Part shown: positions 53,073 to 60,912 of the stretch, in pieces
How positions within the stretch are numbered: position 1 is the first letter of the stretch
How the letters are laid out: each line of letters opens with the position of its first letter
NCBI GenBank assembly: GCA_002240395.1
Contig: CP016836.1
Span: 2,480,001 to 2,544,000, forward strand
Source of the DNA: Xanthomonas citri pv. mangiferaeindicae
GTDB lineage: Bacteria > Pseudomonadota > Gammaproteobacteria > Xanthomonadales > Xanthomonadaceae
Direction: 5' to 3'
DNA length: 64,000 nt
The notes under the pieces: generated by a model
Told to the model about the DNA's origin: nothing
What the model saw: the letters and a program-made list of their open reading frames with translations, nothing else
Database searches by the model: none
Program-made: the position numbers and the translations under genes

Positions 53073-53526
53073 CGAGTGGGGCCGGTGGCAGAGAATGCGG
53101 CGTGCACGTCGGGGCGCGACAGCACGACCAGCGCGTAGACACCAAGTGCCGTGCCCAGCGGAAAGTTCAGGCACACGAGCGCGGCGACCGCCACACACAA
53201 GCCGTGGCGTCGACGGCGTGCGAGATCGAAGCCGGCGCGGATGCACAGGGCGCCGCCGGCCAGCGCGGCCAGGACCAGCGCGCCGACCACCGCGATCGTG
53301 CTGACCCCGCCCGGATCAGCGAAGTCGTCCGCAGCTTCATTGACGACGCCGAACACCAGCAGCACCAGCAGCGGCAGGCTCCCGGCCAGCGACAGCGCAC
53401 CCAGGACATGGTGCAGGACCGAGAGCGTGCGCAGTTGCCCATCGATCTGCGCCGGCGACAATGCGGGCGCGGCCGGGCTCGGGACCCGGGGGGCGCGTAG
53501 GGCACGTGGTCGGGTTCGGCGTGCAT
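53069..53526 (-). CDS. Small membrane protein between purM and purN, apparent 5' frameshift
   Basis: Function unknown. The body has two to three membrane segments (LGALSLAGSLPLLVLLVFGVV, IAVVGALVLAALAGGALCI, NFPLGTALGVYALVVLSRPDV), ending 4 nt inside purN. In that frame the nearest start is TTG 53461. ATG 53526, 9 nt after purM, encodes MHAEPDHVPYAPP in the other frame; one more base in the six-base G/C run at 53488-53493 would join them into a single natural protein of about 150 residues. I therefore give the joined extent. It is either a homopolymer sequence error or a real frameshift. Confidence 0.6.
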
Positions 53527-53535
53527 GCGGCCGGC

Positions 53536-54579
53536 TCAGCCGATACGTACGCGCTCGCCGTCGCTGTGCGCGACGACCTCGCCGATCGACCAGTGGGCCA
53601 GGCCCAGGCCATCGAGCGCGGTGCCGAACGCCCCGACGCTGTCGGCCGGCACCACCAGCACGAAACCGATGCCGCAATTGAAGGTGCGCCACATTTCGTG
53701 GTCGGCGACCGCGCCTTCGCCCTGCAGCCATTCAAATACCGGTGGCAGCGGCCACGACGACGCGTCGATCGTCAGGCCGAGGCCGTCTGGAACCACTCGG
53801 ATGATGTTCTCGGTCAGGCCGCCACCAGTGATGTGCGCCATCGCATGCAACTGCGGTCCGAGCGGCCCGCGCAGCAGCTCGAGCACCGGCTTGACGTACA
53901 GCGTGGTCGGCGCCATCAGCGCATCGACCAGCTTCACGCCGCCGACTTCGACCTCGGCCGGGCTGCCGGCCCGATCAAAGATGCGGCGGATCAGCGAATA
54001 GCCGTTCGAATGCGGACCGCTGGACGCGATGCCAACCAGCACGTCACCGGCCTGGACCTTGCCGCCGTCGCGCAGTTCCGACTTCTCGACCGCGCCGACG
54101 GTGAAGCCGGCCAGGTCGTACTCGCCGATGCCATACATGTCCGGCATTTCGGCGGTCTCGCCGCCGATTAGCGCGCAGCCCGACAGTTCGCAGCCGCGGG
54201 CGATGCCGCCGATGACCGCGGCCGTGGTGTCGATGTCGAGCTTGCCGGTGGCGAAGTAGTCGAGGAAGAACAGCGGTTCGGCGCCCTGGACCAGCACGTC
54301 GTTGACGCACATCGCGACCAGGTCGATGCCGATGGTGTCGTGACGGCCCAGCTGCTGGGCGAGCTTGAGCTTGGTGCCCACGCCATCGGTGCCCGAGACC
54401 AGCACCGGCTCGCGGTACTTGCCCGACAGGTCGAACAGCGCGCCGAATCCGCCCAGGCCACCCATGACCTCGGGCCGGAAACTGCGCTTGACCAGCGGCT
54501 TGATGCGTTCGACGAGTGCATTGCCCGCGTCGATGTCGACGCCGGCATCGCGGTAGGTCAGGGGAGTGGGGGCGGTCAC
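53536..54579 (-). CDS. purM: Phosphoribosylformylglycinamidine cyclo-ligase
   Basis: AIR synthetase of purine synthesis. 347 residues: AGVDIDAGNALVERIKPLVK at the start, the SGTDGVGTKLKLA nucleotide segment, DLVAMCVNDVLVQGAEPLFFLDY, GGETAEMPDMY and HITGGGLTENIIR. No ATG is suitable; GTG 54579 matches the family N-terminus (YRDAGVDI). The divergent DUF2066 gene starts 148 nt away. Confidence 0.95.
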   Translation of the reverse strand: MTAPTPLTYRDAGVDIDAGNALVERIKPLVKRSFRPEVMGGLGGFGALFDLSGKYREPVLVSGTDGVGTKLKLAQQLGRHDTIGIDLVAMCVNDVLVQGAEPLFFLDYFATGKLDIDTTAAVIGGIARGCELSGCALIGGETAEMPDMYGIGEYDLAGFTVGAVEKSELRDGGKVQAGDVLVGIASSGPHSNGYSLIRRIFDRAGSPAEVEVGGVKLVDALMAPTTLYVKPVLELLRGPLGPQLHAMAHITGGGLTENIIRVVPDGLGLTIDASSWPLPPVFEWLQGEGAVADHEMWRTFNCGIGFVLVVPADSVGAFGTALDGLGLAHWSIGEVVAHSDGERVRIG

Positions 54580-54727
54580 GGCGGCCGTCGCGAAGCGGAA
54601 AGGACCGGGGATTCTAGCAGCCGCGGCCGGCCTGCCGCGGTCGGCGCGTCGGCGTATCGCCACGAACCGCTCGCGCGGTTTGTGGCACCATCCCGCGTCG
54701 ATGTCCCCCCGACTCAGGATCAACCGG

Positions 54728-55813
54728 ATGCACCGCCCGAAGCGCTCGTTGGGAATGATGGCGTGGCTATTGGCCGCCCTGCTGCTGTCCGCCGGCCAGG
54801 CGGCCGCGCAGCGCATGGAGGGCGACCGCGCTGAAGGCACCGGCCTGTACGCGGCCGAGATCCCGGTGCGCAGCCAGAACGAGAACGAACGTACCGCGGG
54901 TTTCTCGCGCGCGCTGGCCCAGGTGCTGGGCAAGCTGTCGGGCGACCGCGGGGTCGCCCAGCGGCCGGGCGTGTCGCAGGAACTGCGGCGCGCAGAACAA
55001 TATGTAGAGGGCTACGACTACCGCCAGGACGAGGGCGTGTCCTCGCGCGGCTCGCCGACCTTCACCACGACCCTGGTGGTGCGCTTCCGTCCCGAGGATG
55101 TCGACGGCGTGGCGGCCGCGCTCGGCCTGCCGGTATGGCCCGATCCGCGGCCCAAGCCGGTGCTGTGGCTAGCCATCGACGACGGCTCCGGGCCGCGGCT
55201 GGTCGGCCTGCAGCAGAACAACGTCGCCCGGCCGGTGCTTCAGCGCGCGATCGAGCGCGGTTACCGGCTCGGGCTGCCGGGCGGCAGCGCCGCCGAGCAG
55301 GCCGCCGTCGGCGCGATCTGGCGGGGCGACACCGCCGCGATCGCCCGCATCTCGGCGCGCTACAACCCACCGATGCAACTGGTCGGCAAGCTCTACCGCG
55401 ACGGCAGCGGCTGGAAGGCCGACTGGATCTTCGTCGATGGCGGCCGGGTGCTGGCGCGCTGGAGCGAAACCGGCGACGACGCCCGGCGGATCCTGCCGAC
55501 CGGCGCCGACGGCGCGGCCGACGCGCTGACCCGCCGCTACGCCAAGGCCAGCCCGGCCGGCACGCCTTCGACCGAAGCGATCCTGTTCACCGGCATCAAC
55601 AGCAGCGCCGACTTCATCCGCCTGTCGGCGCAGTTGCAGCGGATGTCGGTGGTCCGTGCGATCCGTCCGCTGCGCGCGACGCCGCGCGGGCTGGAGGTGC
55701 AGCTCGACCTGCTGACCGGGCTGAGCGGTTTCCGCCGCATGGCCGACGAGAACGTGCTGGTCGAGGCCGACGGCGCCCCCGAGGGCGTGACCCCCACTTT
55801 CCACCTGCGCTGA
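54728..55813 (+). CDS. DUF2066 secreted protein
   Basis: A 361-residue protein with a signal peptide (about residues 1-28, ending A-A-A-Q) and a DUF2066 domain: VRSQNENERTAGFSRALAQVLGKLSGD, VVRFRPEDVDGVAAALGLPVW, and a C-terminal VVRAIRPLRATPRGLEVQLDLLTG region. Function unknown; in this group it stands next to the PerM-like transporter and hda, as here. ATG 54728 is preferred (AGGATCAA upstream); ATG 54701 is in frame. 16 nt before the transporter gene. Confidence 0.85.
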   Translation: MHRPKRSLGMMAWLLAALLLSAGQAAAQRMEGDRAEGTGLYAAEIPVRSQNENERTAGFSRALAQVLGKLSGDRGVAQRPGVSQELRRAEQYVEGYDYRQDEGVSSRGSPTFTTTLVVRFRPEDVDGVAAALGLPVWPDPRPKPVLWLAIDDGSGPRLVGLQQNNVARPVLQRAIERGYRLGLPGGSAAEQAAVGAIWRGDTAAIARISARYNPPMQLVGKLYRDGSGWKADWIFVDGGRVLARWSETGDDARRILPTGADGAADALTRRYAKASPAGTPSTEAILFTGINSSADFIRLSAQLQRMSVVRAIRPLRATPRGLEVQLDLLTGLSGFRRMADENVLVEADGAPEGVTPTFHLR

Positions 55814-55829
55814 TCGCGCCAGGACGACC

Positions 55830-57008
55830 ATGACCGAGCACGATCCCGCGAACGCCGACATCGCGCGTTTCCTCCGGCGCCTGCAATGGGGATTGGCGTT
55901 GGTCGCGGTCGCCTGGGTGATCGGGCAACTGGGCCCGGTGCTCACGCCGTTCGTGCTGGCCGCGCTGCTGGGCTGGCTGGGCGACCCGCTGGTCGATCGC
56001 ATCGAGCGCCGCGGTCACTCGCGCACGCTGGCGGTCTCGCTGGTCTTCGCGCTGATGACGCTGCTGCTGGCGCTGGTGCTGATCATCCTGGTGCCGATGA
56101 TCGAACGGCAGATCGTGACCCTCGTCGACAGCCTGCCGGCTTACCGCGACTGGATCATCGGCACCGCGCTGCCTTGGATCGAGCAGCGCACCGGCTACGA
56201 GGTCGTCGCCTGGCTCGATACCGACCGGTTGATCGAGCTGATCCGTGAACACTGGCAGCAGGCCGGCGGCGTCGCCGCGGCGGTGCTGGGCTACCTGTCG
56301 CGCTCGGGCTTCGCGCTGCTCGCGGTGGTGATCAACCTGGTGCTGGTGCCGATCCTGACGTTCTATTTCATGCGCGACTGGGACCTGTTGGTCGAGCGCT
56401 GCGCCTCGCTGGTGCCGCGCGACCACATCGGCACCGCGAATCGGCTGGCGCGCGAGACCAGCGAATCGCTTGGCGGTTTCCTGCGCGGCCAGTTCCTGGT
56501 GATGCTGGGACAGGGCGCGATCTATGCGGTGGGCATGTCGCTGGTCGGTCTGCGCCTGGGTCTGCTGATCGGCATGATCGCCGGGCTGATCAGCTTCATT
56601 CCGTACCTGGGCGCGACCGTCGGCATTTTGATGGCGTTGATCGCGGCAATCGTGCAAGTCCAGGGCTTCGACTGGACGCTGCTGATCCTGATCGGCGTGG
56701 TGTTCACGATTGGCCAGCTCGTCGAAAGCTACGTGCTGACCCCGCGCCTGGTCGGCGACCGGATCGGCCTGCATCCGGCCGCGGTGATCTTTGCAGTGCT
56801 GGCCGGCGGCCAGTTGTTCGGCTTCCTGGGCATGCTGCTGGCGTTGCCGATGGCCGCGGTGGCCAATGTGCTGTTGCGCTACGCACACGAGCGCTACACC
56901 CAGAGCAAGCTCTACGCGGGCGACAAGCCGACGATTGCATTGGCAGGCAGCAGCATCGCAGTGCCGCACGACAGCCGGACCGACGACCCGGTCGATCCGA
57001 CGCGATGA
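55830..57008 (+). CDS. AI-2E family transporter (PerM-like permease)
   Basis: Inner-membrane protein with seven to eight membrane segments, 392 residues. The family features are VLTPFVLAALLGWLGDPLVDRIER at the start, LSGFLRGQFLVMLGQGAIYAVG-type segment, LISFIPYLGATVGILMALIAA and YVLTPRLVGDRIGLHPAAVIFAVLAGGQLFGFLGMLLALP split across the last segments. Role could be export of small signals or Na+/H+ antiport as reported for some members; the substrate cannot be told. ATGA overlap with hda. Confidence 0.9.
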   Translation: MTEHDPANADIARFLRRLQWGLALVAVAWVIGQLGPVLTPFVLAALLGWLGDPLVDRIERRGHSRTLAVSLVFALMTLLLALVLIILVPMIERQIVTLVDSLPAYRDWIIGTALPWIEQRTGYEVVAWLDTDRLIELIREHWQQAGGVAAAVLGYLSRSGFALLAVVINLVLVPILTFYFMRDWDLLVERCASLVPRDHIGTANRLARETSESLGGFLRGQFLVMLGQGAIYAVGMSLVGLRLGLLIGMIAGLISFIPYLGATVGILMALIAAIVQVQGFDWTLLILIGVVFTIGQLVESYVLTPRLVGDRIGLHPAAVIFAVLAGGQLFGFLGMLLALPMAAVANVLLRYAHERYTQSKLYAGDKPTIALAGSSIAVPHDSRTDDPVDPTR

Positions 57009-57709
57009 GCGCGCCATCGCCGCAATTGCCGCTGGCGCTGCGCTATCCGCCGGACCAGCGGCTGGACACGTTCGTCGCCGACGACCCGGCGCTGATGCCG
57101 CAGTTGCGTGACTTCGCGCTGGCTGGTGCACGCCGGGCGCTGTACGTCGCCGGCCCGGCCGGTACCGGGAAGACCCACCTGGCGATCGCGCTGTGCGCGC
57201 AGGCCGAGCAACTTGGCCGCAGCGCGGTCTACCTGCCCTTGCGCAGCCTGGCCGGGCGCGTGCGCGCGGCCGCCGAGGCCTTGCAGGGGCATGATCTGGT
57301 CGCGGTCGATGGCTTGGAGGCGATCGCCGGGGATCGCGATGACGAGGTCGCGCTGTTCGACCTGCACAACCGGCTGCACGATGCCGGCCGCAGCGTGTTC
57401 TACACCGCCGACCAGCCGCCCGAGGGGTTGGCGCTGCGCTTGCCCGACCTGCGCTCGCGGCTTGCGCAGAGTGTGCGCGTGGCCCTGGCGCCGCTCGACG
57501 ACACGGGCCGGCATACGCTGCTGCGCCTGCGGGCCGAACGCCGCGGCCTGCAGGTCGACGCGGCGACGATCGATTGGTTGTTGCGCCGGGTCGATCGCGA
57601 CCTGCCGGCGCTGACCGCACTGCTCGACCGGCTCGATCGCGCCTCGCTGGCCTCGCAGCGCCGGCTCACCGTCCCGTTCGTGCGTCAGGTGCTGGCCGAG
57701 GCCTCGTAG
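57005..57709 (+). CDS. hda: DnaA regulatory inactivator Hda
   Basis: AAA+ protein that, with the beta clamp, promotes ATP hydrolysis by DnaA and so limits re-initiation. 234 residues: the N-terminal QLPLALRYP (clamp-binding motif), Walker A AGPAGTGKTHLA near residues 49-59, the Walker-B-like LVAVDGLEAIAG and a C-terminal lid. Coupled to the PerM-like gene. A GC-rich short hairpin follows the stop. Confidence 0.92.
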   Translation: MSAPSPQLPLALRYPPDQRLDTFVADDPALMPQLRDFALAGARRALYVAGPAGTGKTHLAIALCAQAEQLGRSAVYLPLRSLAGRVRAAAEALQGHDLVAVDGLEAIAGDRDDEVALFDLHNRLHDAGRSVFYTADQPPEGLALRLPDLRSRLAQSVRVALAPLDDTGRHTLLRLRAERRGLQVDAATIDWLLRRVDRDLPALTALLDRLDRASLASQRRLTVPFVRQVLAEAS

Positions 57710-57717
57710 CCGCAGTC

Positions 57718-57733
57718 GGCGCGCACGCGCGCC
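57718..57733. terminator. Small hairpin between hda and moaB
   Basis: A 6-bp GC stem (GGCGCG/CGCGCC) with a 4-nt loop in the 25-nt gap between two convergent genes. Weak, no U-tract. Confidence 0.25.
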
Positions 57734-57734
57734 G

Positions 57735-58253
57735 TCACTCCTTCAGGCGCGGACGGATCGTCGCCAGGTTGCAGGGCCGGGTGGTCGAATCGAGCTGGTG
57801 GCGGATGATCCGCTCCCACGCCGTCGTGCAGGCCGAGGTCGAGCCGGGCAGGGCGAAGACGAAGGTCGCGTTCGCCAGGCCGGCGAATGCGCGCGACTGC
57901 AGCGACGAGGTGCCGATCTCCTCGAACGACACTGCGCGGAACAGTTCGCCGAAGCCCGGCATCTCCTTGTCGAGCAAGGGCAGCAGCGCTTCTGGCGTCG
58001 AATCGCGACCGGTGAAGCCGGTGCCGCCGGTGACCAGGATGCCGTCGACATCGGGATCGGCGATCCAGCGCGAGACCAGCGCGCGCATCGCGTAGCGGTC
58101 GTCGGGCAACAGGGCGCGCTCGGCGACGCGGTGGCCGTCGGCGCGCAACGCCTCGGCGAGGTAGTCGCCCGAGGTGTCGTTGGCGGCCGTGCGGGTGTCG
58201 GAGACCGTCAACACGCAGATGGACAGCGGAATACGTTCGTTCAATGCGCTCAT
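57735..58253 (-). CDS. moaB: Molybdenum cofactor biosynthesis protein MoaB/Mog type
   Basis: Adenylates molybdopterin in Moco synthesis. 172 residues with VLTVSDTRTAANDTSGDYLAEAL, GILVTGGTGFTGRDSTPEAL (MPT-binding loop), and FALPGSTSACTTAWERI. No other moa/moe gene lies in the window. ATG 58253 begins a typical MoaB N-terminus. It converges with hda. Confidence 0.94.
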   Translation of the reverse strand: MSALNERIPLSICVLTVSDTRTAANDTSGDYLAEALRADGHRVAERALLPDDRYAMRALVSRWIADPDVDGILVTGGTGFTGRDSTPEALLPLLDKEMPGFGELFRAVSFEEIGTSSLQSRAFAGLANATFVFALPGSTSACTTAWERIIRHQLDSTTRPCNLATIRPRLKE

Positions 58254-58334
58254 GCGGTCAGATTACCACCGGCACACACGCACCCGCCGGCCGCCGGGTG
58301 TGACGCATGGTCGCGACGCCGACGCTTCAGTGGC

Positions 58335-58449
58335 ACCTCCCGCGCGCGGGGAGGTCGGGCGCCGAACTGATTCGCCAGGACGCCAGGACGTCAGGACGCC
58401 AGCATCGCACCTCCCCCGCGCGCGGGGGAGGTCGACGCCAGAGGCGTCG
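58335..58449. repeat. REP-like palindromes in the moaB-prfA gap
   Basis: Two related hairpins: ACCTCCC...GGGAGGT (58335-58355) and the longer ACCTCCCCCGCG with its complement (58409-58432), the second followed by CGACGCC-AGA-GGCGTCG (58433-58449) and a G-run. This is a form I associate with dispersed REP elements in high-GC proteobacteria. They fill most of the 207-nt gap between moaB and prfA. Confidence 0.65.
58375..58398. repeat. 8-bp tandem repeat between the two palindromes
   Basis: CCAGGACG, CCAGGACG and TCAGGACG follow each other between the two REP-like hairpins; the third copy has one mismatch. It is too short and few to be a CRISPR or minisatellite array. Confidence 0.6.
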
Positions 58450-58460
58450 GGTGGGGGGGC

Positions 58461-59543
58461 TTATTGCGCGGTCAGTTGCGCCAGTGCGTCGGCCTGGTGT
58501 TCCTGCGACAAGCGGTCGACGAGCGGCTCGAGTTGGCCCTCGAGCACGTTGGGCAGGTCGTAGAGGGTCAGGCCGTCGACCCGGTGGTCTGTGATCCGGC
58601 CCTGCGGGTAGTTGTAAGTGCGGATGCGCTGGCTACGGTCGCCACTGCCGACCTGCAGTCGGCGGATCTGCGCCGTCGCGGCCGCGCGGCGTTCGGCTTC
58701 GGCCTCGGCCAGCATCGCGCGCAGCCGCTTCATCGCCTTGTCGCGGTTGGCGTGCTGGCTGCGCTCGGTCTGCGACTCGACCACGGTGCCGGTGGGCACG
58801 TGGGTGATGCGGATCGCCGAGTCGGTCTTGTTGACGTGCTGGCCACCCGCGCCCGAGGAGCGGAAAGTGTCGACTTTCAGATCGGCCGGGTTGAGCACGA
58901 TGTCGGCGGCCTCGTCCTCGATCGGGATGATCGCCACGGTCGCCGCCGAGGTGTGGATGCGGCCCTGCGATTCGGTCTCGGGCACGCGCTGCACGCGGTG
59001 GGTGCCTGACTCGAACTTCAACCGCGCGTAGGCGCCGGCGCCTTCCACGCTGGCGACGATCTCGCGAAAGCCGCCGTGCTCGCCCGGGTTGGCCGATTCG
59101 ACCTCGACCCGCCAGCCGTTGCGCTCGGCGAAGCGCTGGTACATCCGGAACAGGTCGCCGGCGAAGATCGCGGCCTCGTCGCCGCCGGTACCGGCGCGGA
59201 TTTCCAGGTACAGGCCACCCTCGTCGCGCGCATCGCGCGGGACCAGCAGCGCCAGCAGTTCGGCTTCGAGCGACTCGATGCGCGCGGTCGCCGCAGCGAT
59301 TTCTTCCTCGGCGAGTTCGCGCAGATCGGCGTCGTCGAGCATCGCGCGCGCGGCGGCGAGGTCGGCATGCGCCGCGCGTTCCTGCGTCAGCGCCGCCGAC
59401 AGCGGTTCGAGCTGGGCGAACTCGCGCGACAGCGCACGGTAGCGGCCCTGGTCGGCGACCGTGGTCGGATCGGAGAGCAGGCGTTCGACCTCGTCGCGAC
59501 GCTCGGCCAGGGCCTCGAGCTTAACGCGCAGGGTCGGCAGCAT
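58461..59543 (-). CDS. prfA: Peptide chain release factor 1
   Basis: Terminates translation at UAG and UAA. 360 residues with the tripeptide-recognition region near ESGTHRVQRVPETESQGRIHTS and the catalytic GGQ in SSGAGGQHVNKTDSAIR. ATG 59543 (MLPTLRVKLEAL) matches the family spacing to KLEAL exactly; the ATG two codons upstream is also in frame. It overlaps the hemA 3' end by 23 nt, the usual hemA-prfA coupling. Confidence 0.96.
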   Translation of the reverse strand: MLPTLRVKLEALAERRDEVERLLSDPTTVADQGRYRALSREFAQLEPLSAALTQERAAHADLAAARAMLDDADLRELAEEEIAAATARIESLEAELLALLVPRDARDEGGLYLEIRAGTGGDEAAIFAGDLFRMYQRFAERNGWRVEVESANPGEHGGFREIVASVEGAGAYARLKFESGTHRVQRVPETESQGRIHTSAATVAIIPIEDEAADIVLNPADLKVDTFRSSGAGGQHVNKTDSAIRITHVPTGTVVESQTERSQHANRDKAMKRLRAMLAEAEAERRAAATAQIRRLQVGSGDRSQRIRTYNYPQGRITDHRVDGLTLYDLPNVLEGQLEPLVDRLSQEHQADALAQLTAQ

Positions 59544-60819
59544 CGGCATCGGTCCGGGCGGGAGCGGGTGGCAGCAGCCGGTCGAGGCTGTCGGCCAGCG
59601 CGTCGTCGCCGCGCAGCGCGGCCTCGCGCAGCGCAGCGGTGGGCAGGTGCAGTAGCCGATTGGTCAGGGTGTGGGCGAGCAGTTCGAGCACCGCCTCGGG
59701 GGGTTGGCCGGCCGCGAGTTGCTGGCGCGCGCGTGCCAGCGATTCGCTGCGGATCGCGTCGCCGTGCGCACGCAACCGCTTGACCGGAGCCAGACGCGCG
59801 CTCGCCGCACGGGTCTCGCCGTAGCGGCTGACCTGCAGGTCGATGATCGCCTCGGCATCGCTCGCAGCCTCGCGCCGGCTGCGGCGGTTGTCGTCGAGCG
59901 TGCGCTCGAGGTCGTCGACCGTGTACAGGAACACGTCGCGCAGTTCGGCGACATCGGGCGCGATGTCGCGCGGGACCGCGAGGTCCATCAGCAGCATCGG
60001 GCGGTGCTTGCGTGCGGCCAGCGCGGCGGCGACCTGGGGCCGGGTCAGCACTGGCTCGCGGCTGGCGGTGGCCGAGAACACGATGTCAGCCAGGAACAGG
60101 TGACGGTCGATCTCGTCGAGCGGCAACGCGATGCCGCCGTGCCGTGCCGCCAGTTCCTGGGCGTGGGCATAGGTGCGATTGGCGACCAGCAGCCGCTTGA
60201 CCTTGGCCTGCGCCAGGTGCCGGGCTGCCAGCTCGATGGTCTCGCCGGCGCCGACCAGCAGCACCGCCGAATCGGAGGGGCGTGCGAACGATTCCTGCGC
60301 CAGCCGCACGGCGAGCGAGGCGACCGACACCGGGCTGTTGCCGATCCGGGTCTCGCTGCGCGCCCGCTTGGCGGTCACGAAGGCATGCTGGAACACGCGG
60401 TCGAGCTCGCCGCCCAGCGTGCCGGCGCTGCGTGCGGTGGCCCAGGCCTGCTTGACCTGGCCCAGGATCTGCGGCTCGCCGAGGACCAGCGAGTCCAGCC
60501 CGGTCGCCACCCGGAACAGGTGGCGCACCGCATCGTCGTCGCGATGGCGGTAGAGATAGGCGTCGAGCGAGCCGCCGCCCGTGCCGCCGTCCTGGTCGGG
60601 ATGGGCAGCCAGCCAGTGCGCCAGTGCGCTGCCGTCGTCGTCGGCGACCGCGTAGAGCTCGGTGCGGTTGCAGGTCGACAGCAGCGCGACTTCGCGCACT
60701 TGGGGCAGCGACTTGAGTTCGGCCAGCGCCGTCTGCAGCGTATCCCCGGAGAACGCGACGCGCTCGCGCAGGGCGACCGGCGCGGTCTGATGATTGATGC
60801 CGAGGGCGTACAGACTCAT
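59521..60819 (-). CDS. hemA: Glutamyl-tRNA reductase
   Basis: First step of C5-pathway tetrapyrrole synthesis, reducing Glu-tRNA to glutamate-1-semialdehyde. 432 residues: catalytic Cys50 in LLSTCNRTELYA, GEPQILGQVKQAW, the NADP-binding VGAGETIELAARHL and the C-terminal dimerisation helices. ATG 60819. Divergent from the TPR-protein gene with a 93-nt gap; downstream prfA is coupled by overlap. Confidence 0.96.
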   Translation of the reverse strand: MSLYALGINHQTAPVALRERVAFSGDTLQTALAELKSLPQVREVALLSTCNRTELYAVADDDGSALAHWLAAHPDQDGGTGGGSLDAYLYRHRDDDAVRHLFRVATGLDSLVLGEPQILGQVKQAWATARSAGTLGGELDRVFQHAFVTAKRARSETRIGNSPVSVASLAVRLAQESFARPSDSAVLLVGAGETIELAARHLAQAKVKRLLVANRTYAHAQELAARHGGIALPLDEIDRHLFLADIVFSATASREPVLTRPQVAAALAARKHRPMLLMDLAVPRDIAPDVAELRDVFLYTVDDLERTLDDNRRSRREAASDAEAIIDLQVSRYGETRAASARLAPVKRLRAHGDAIRSESLARARQQLAAGQPPEAVLELLAHTLTNRLLHLPTAALREAALRGDDALADSLDRLLPPAPARTDADAADPAR

Positions 60820-60912
60820 GGGCTGGCGGGCTCTCCCGGGATGGCTCATCCCGTTCAGGCGCTTGCGATAAGCTTCCGGTGAAGCGCCCATTTTACGGCC
60901 CGGTTGCCCCAG

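Noticed and set aside
58375..58398. CRISPR-like array
   Set aside because: Units are 8 bp with no spacers and no cas genes nearby.
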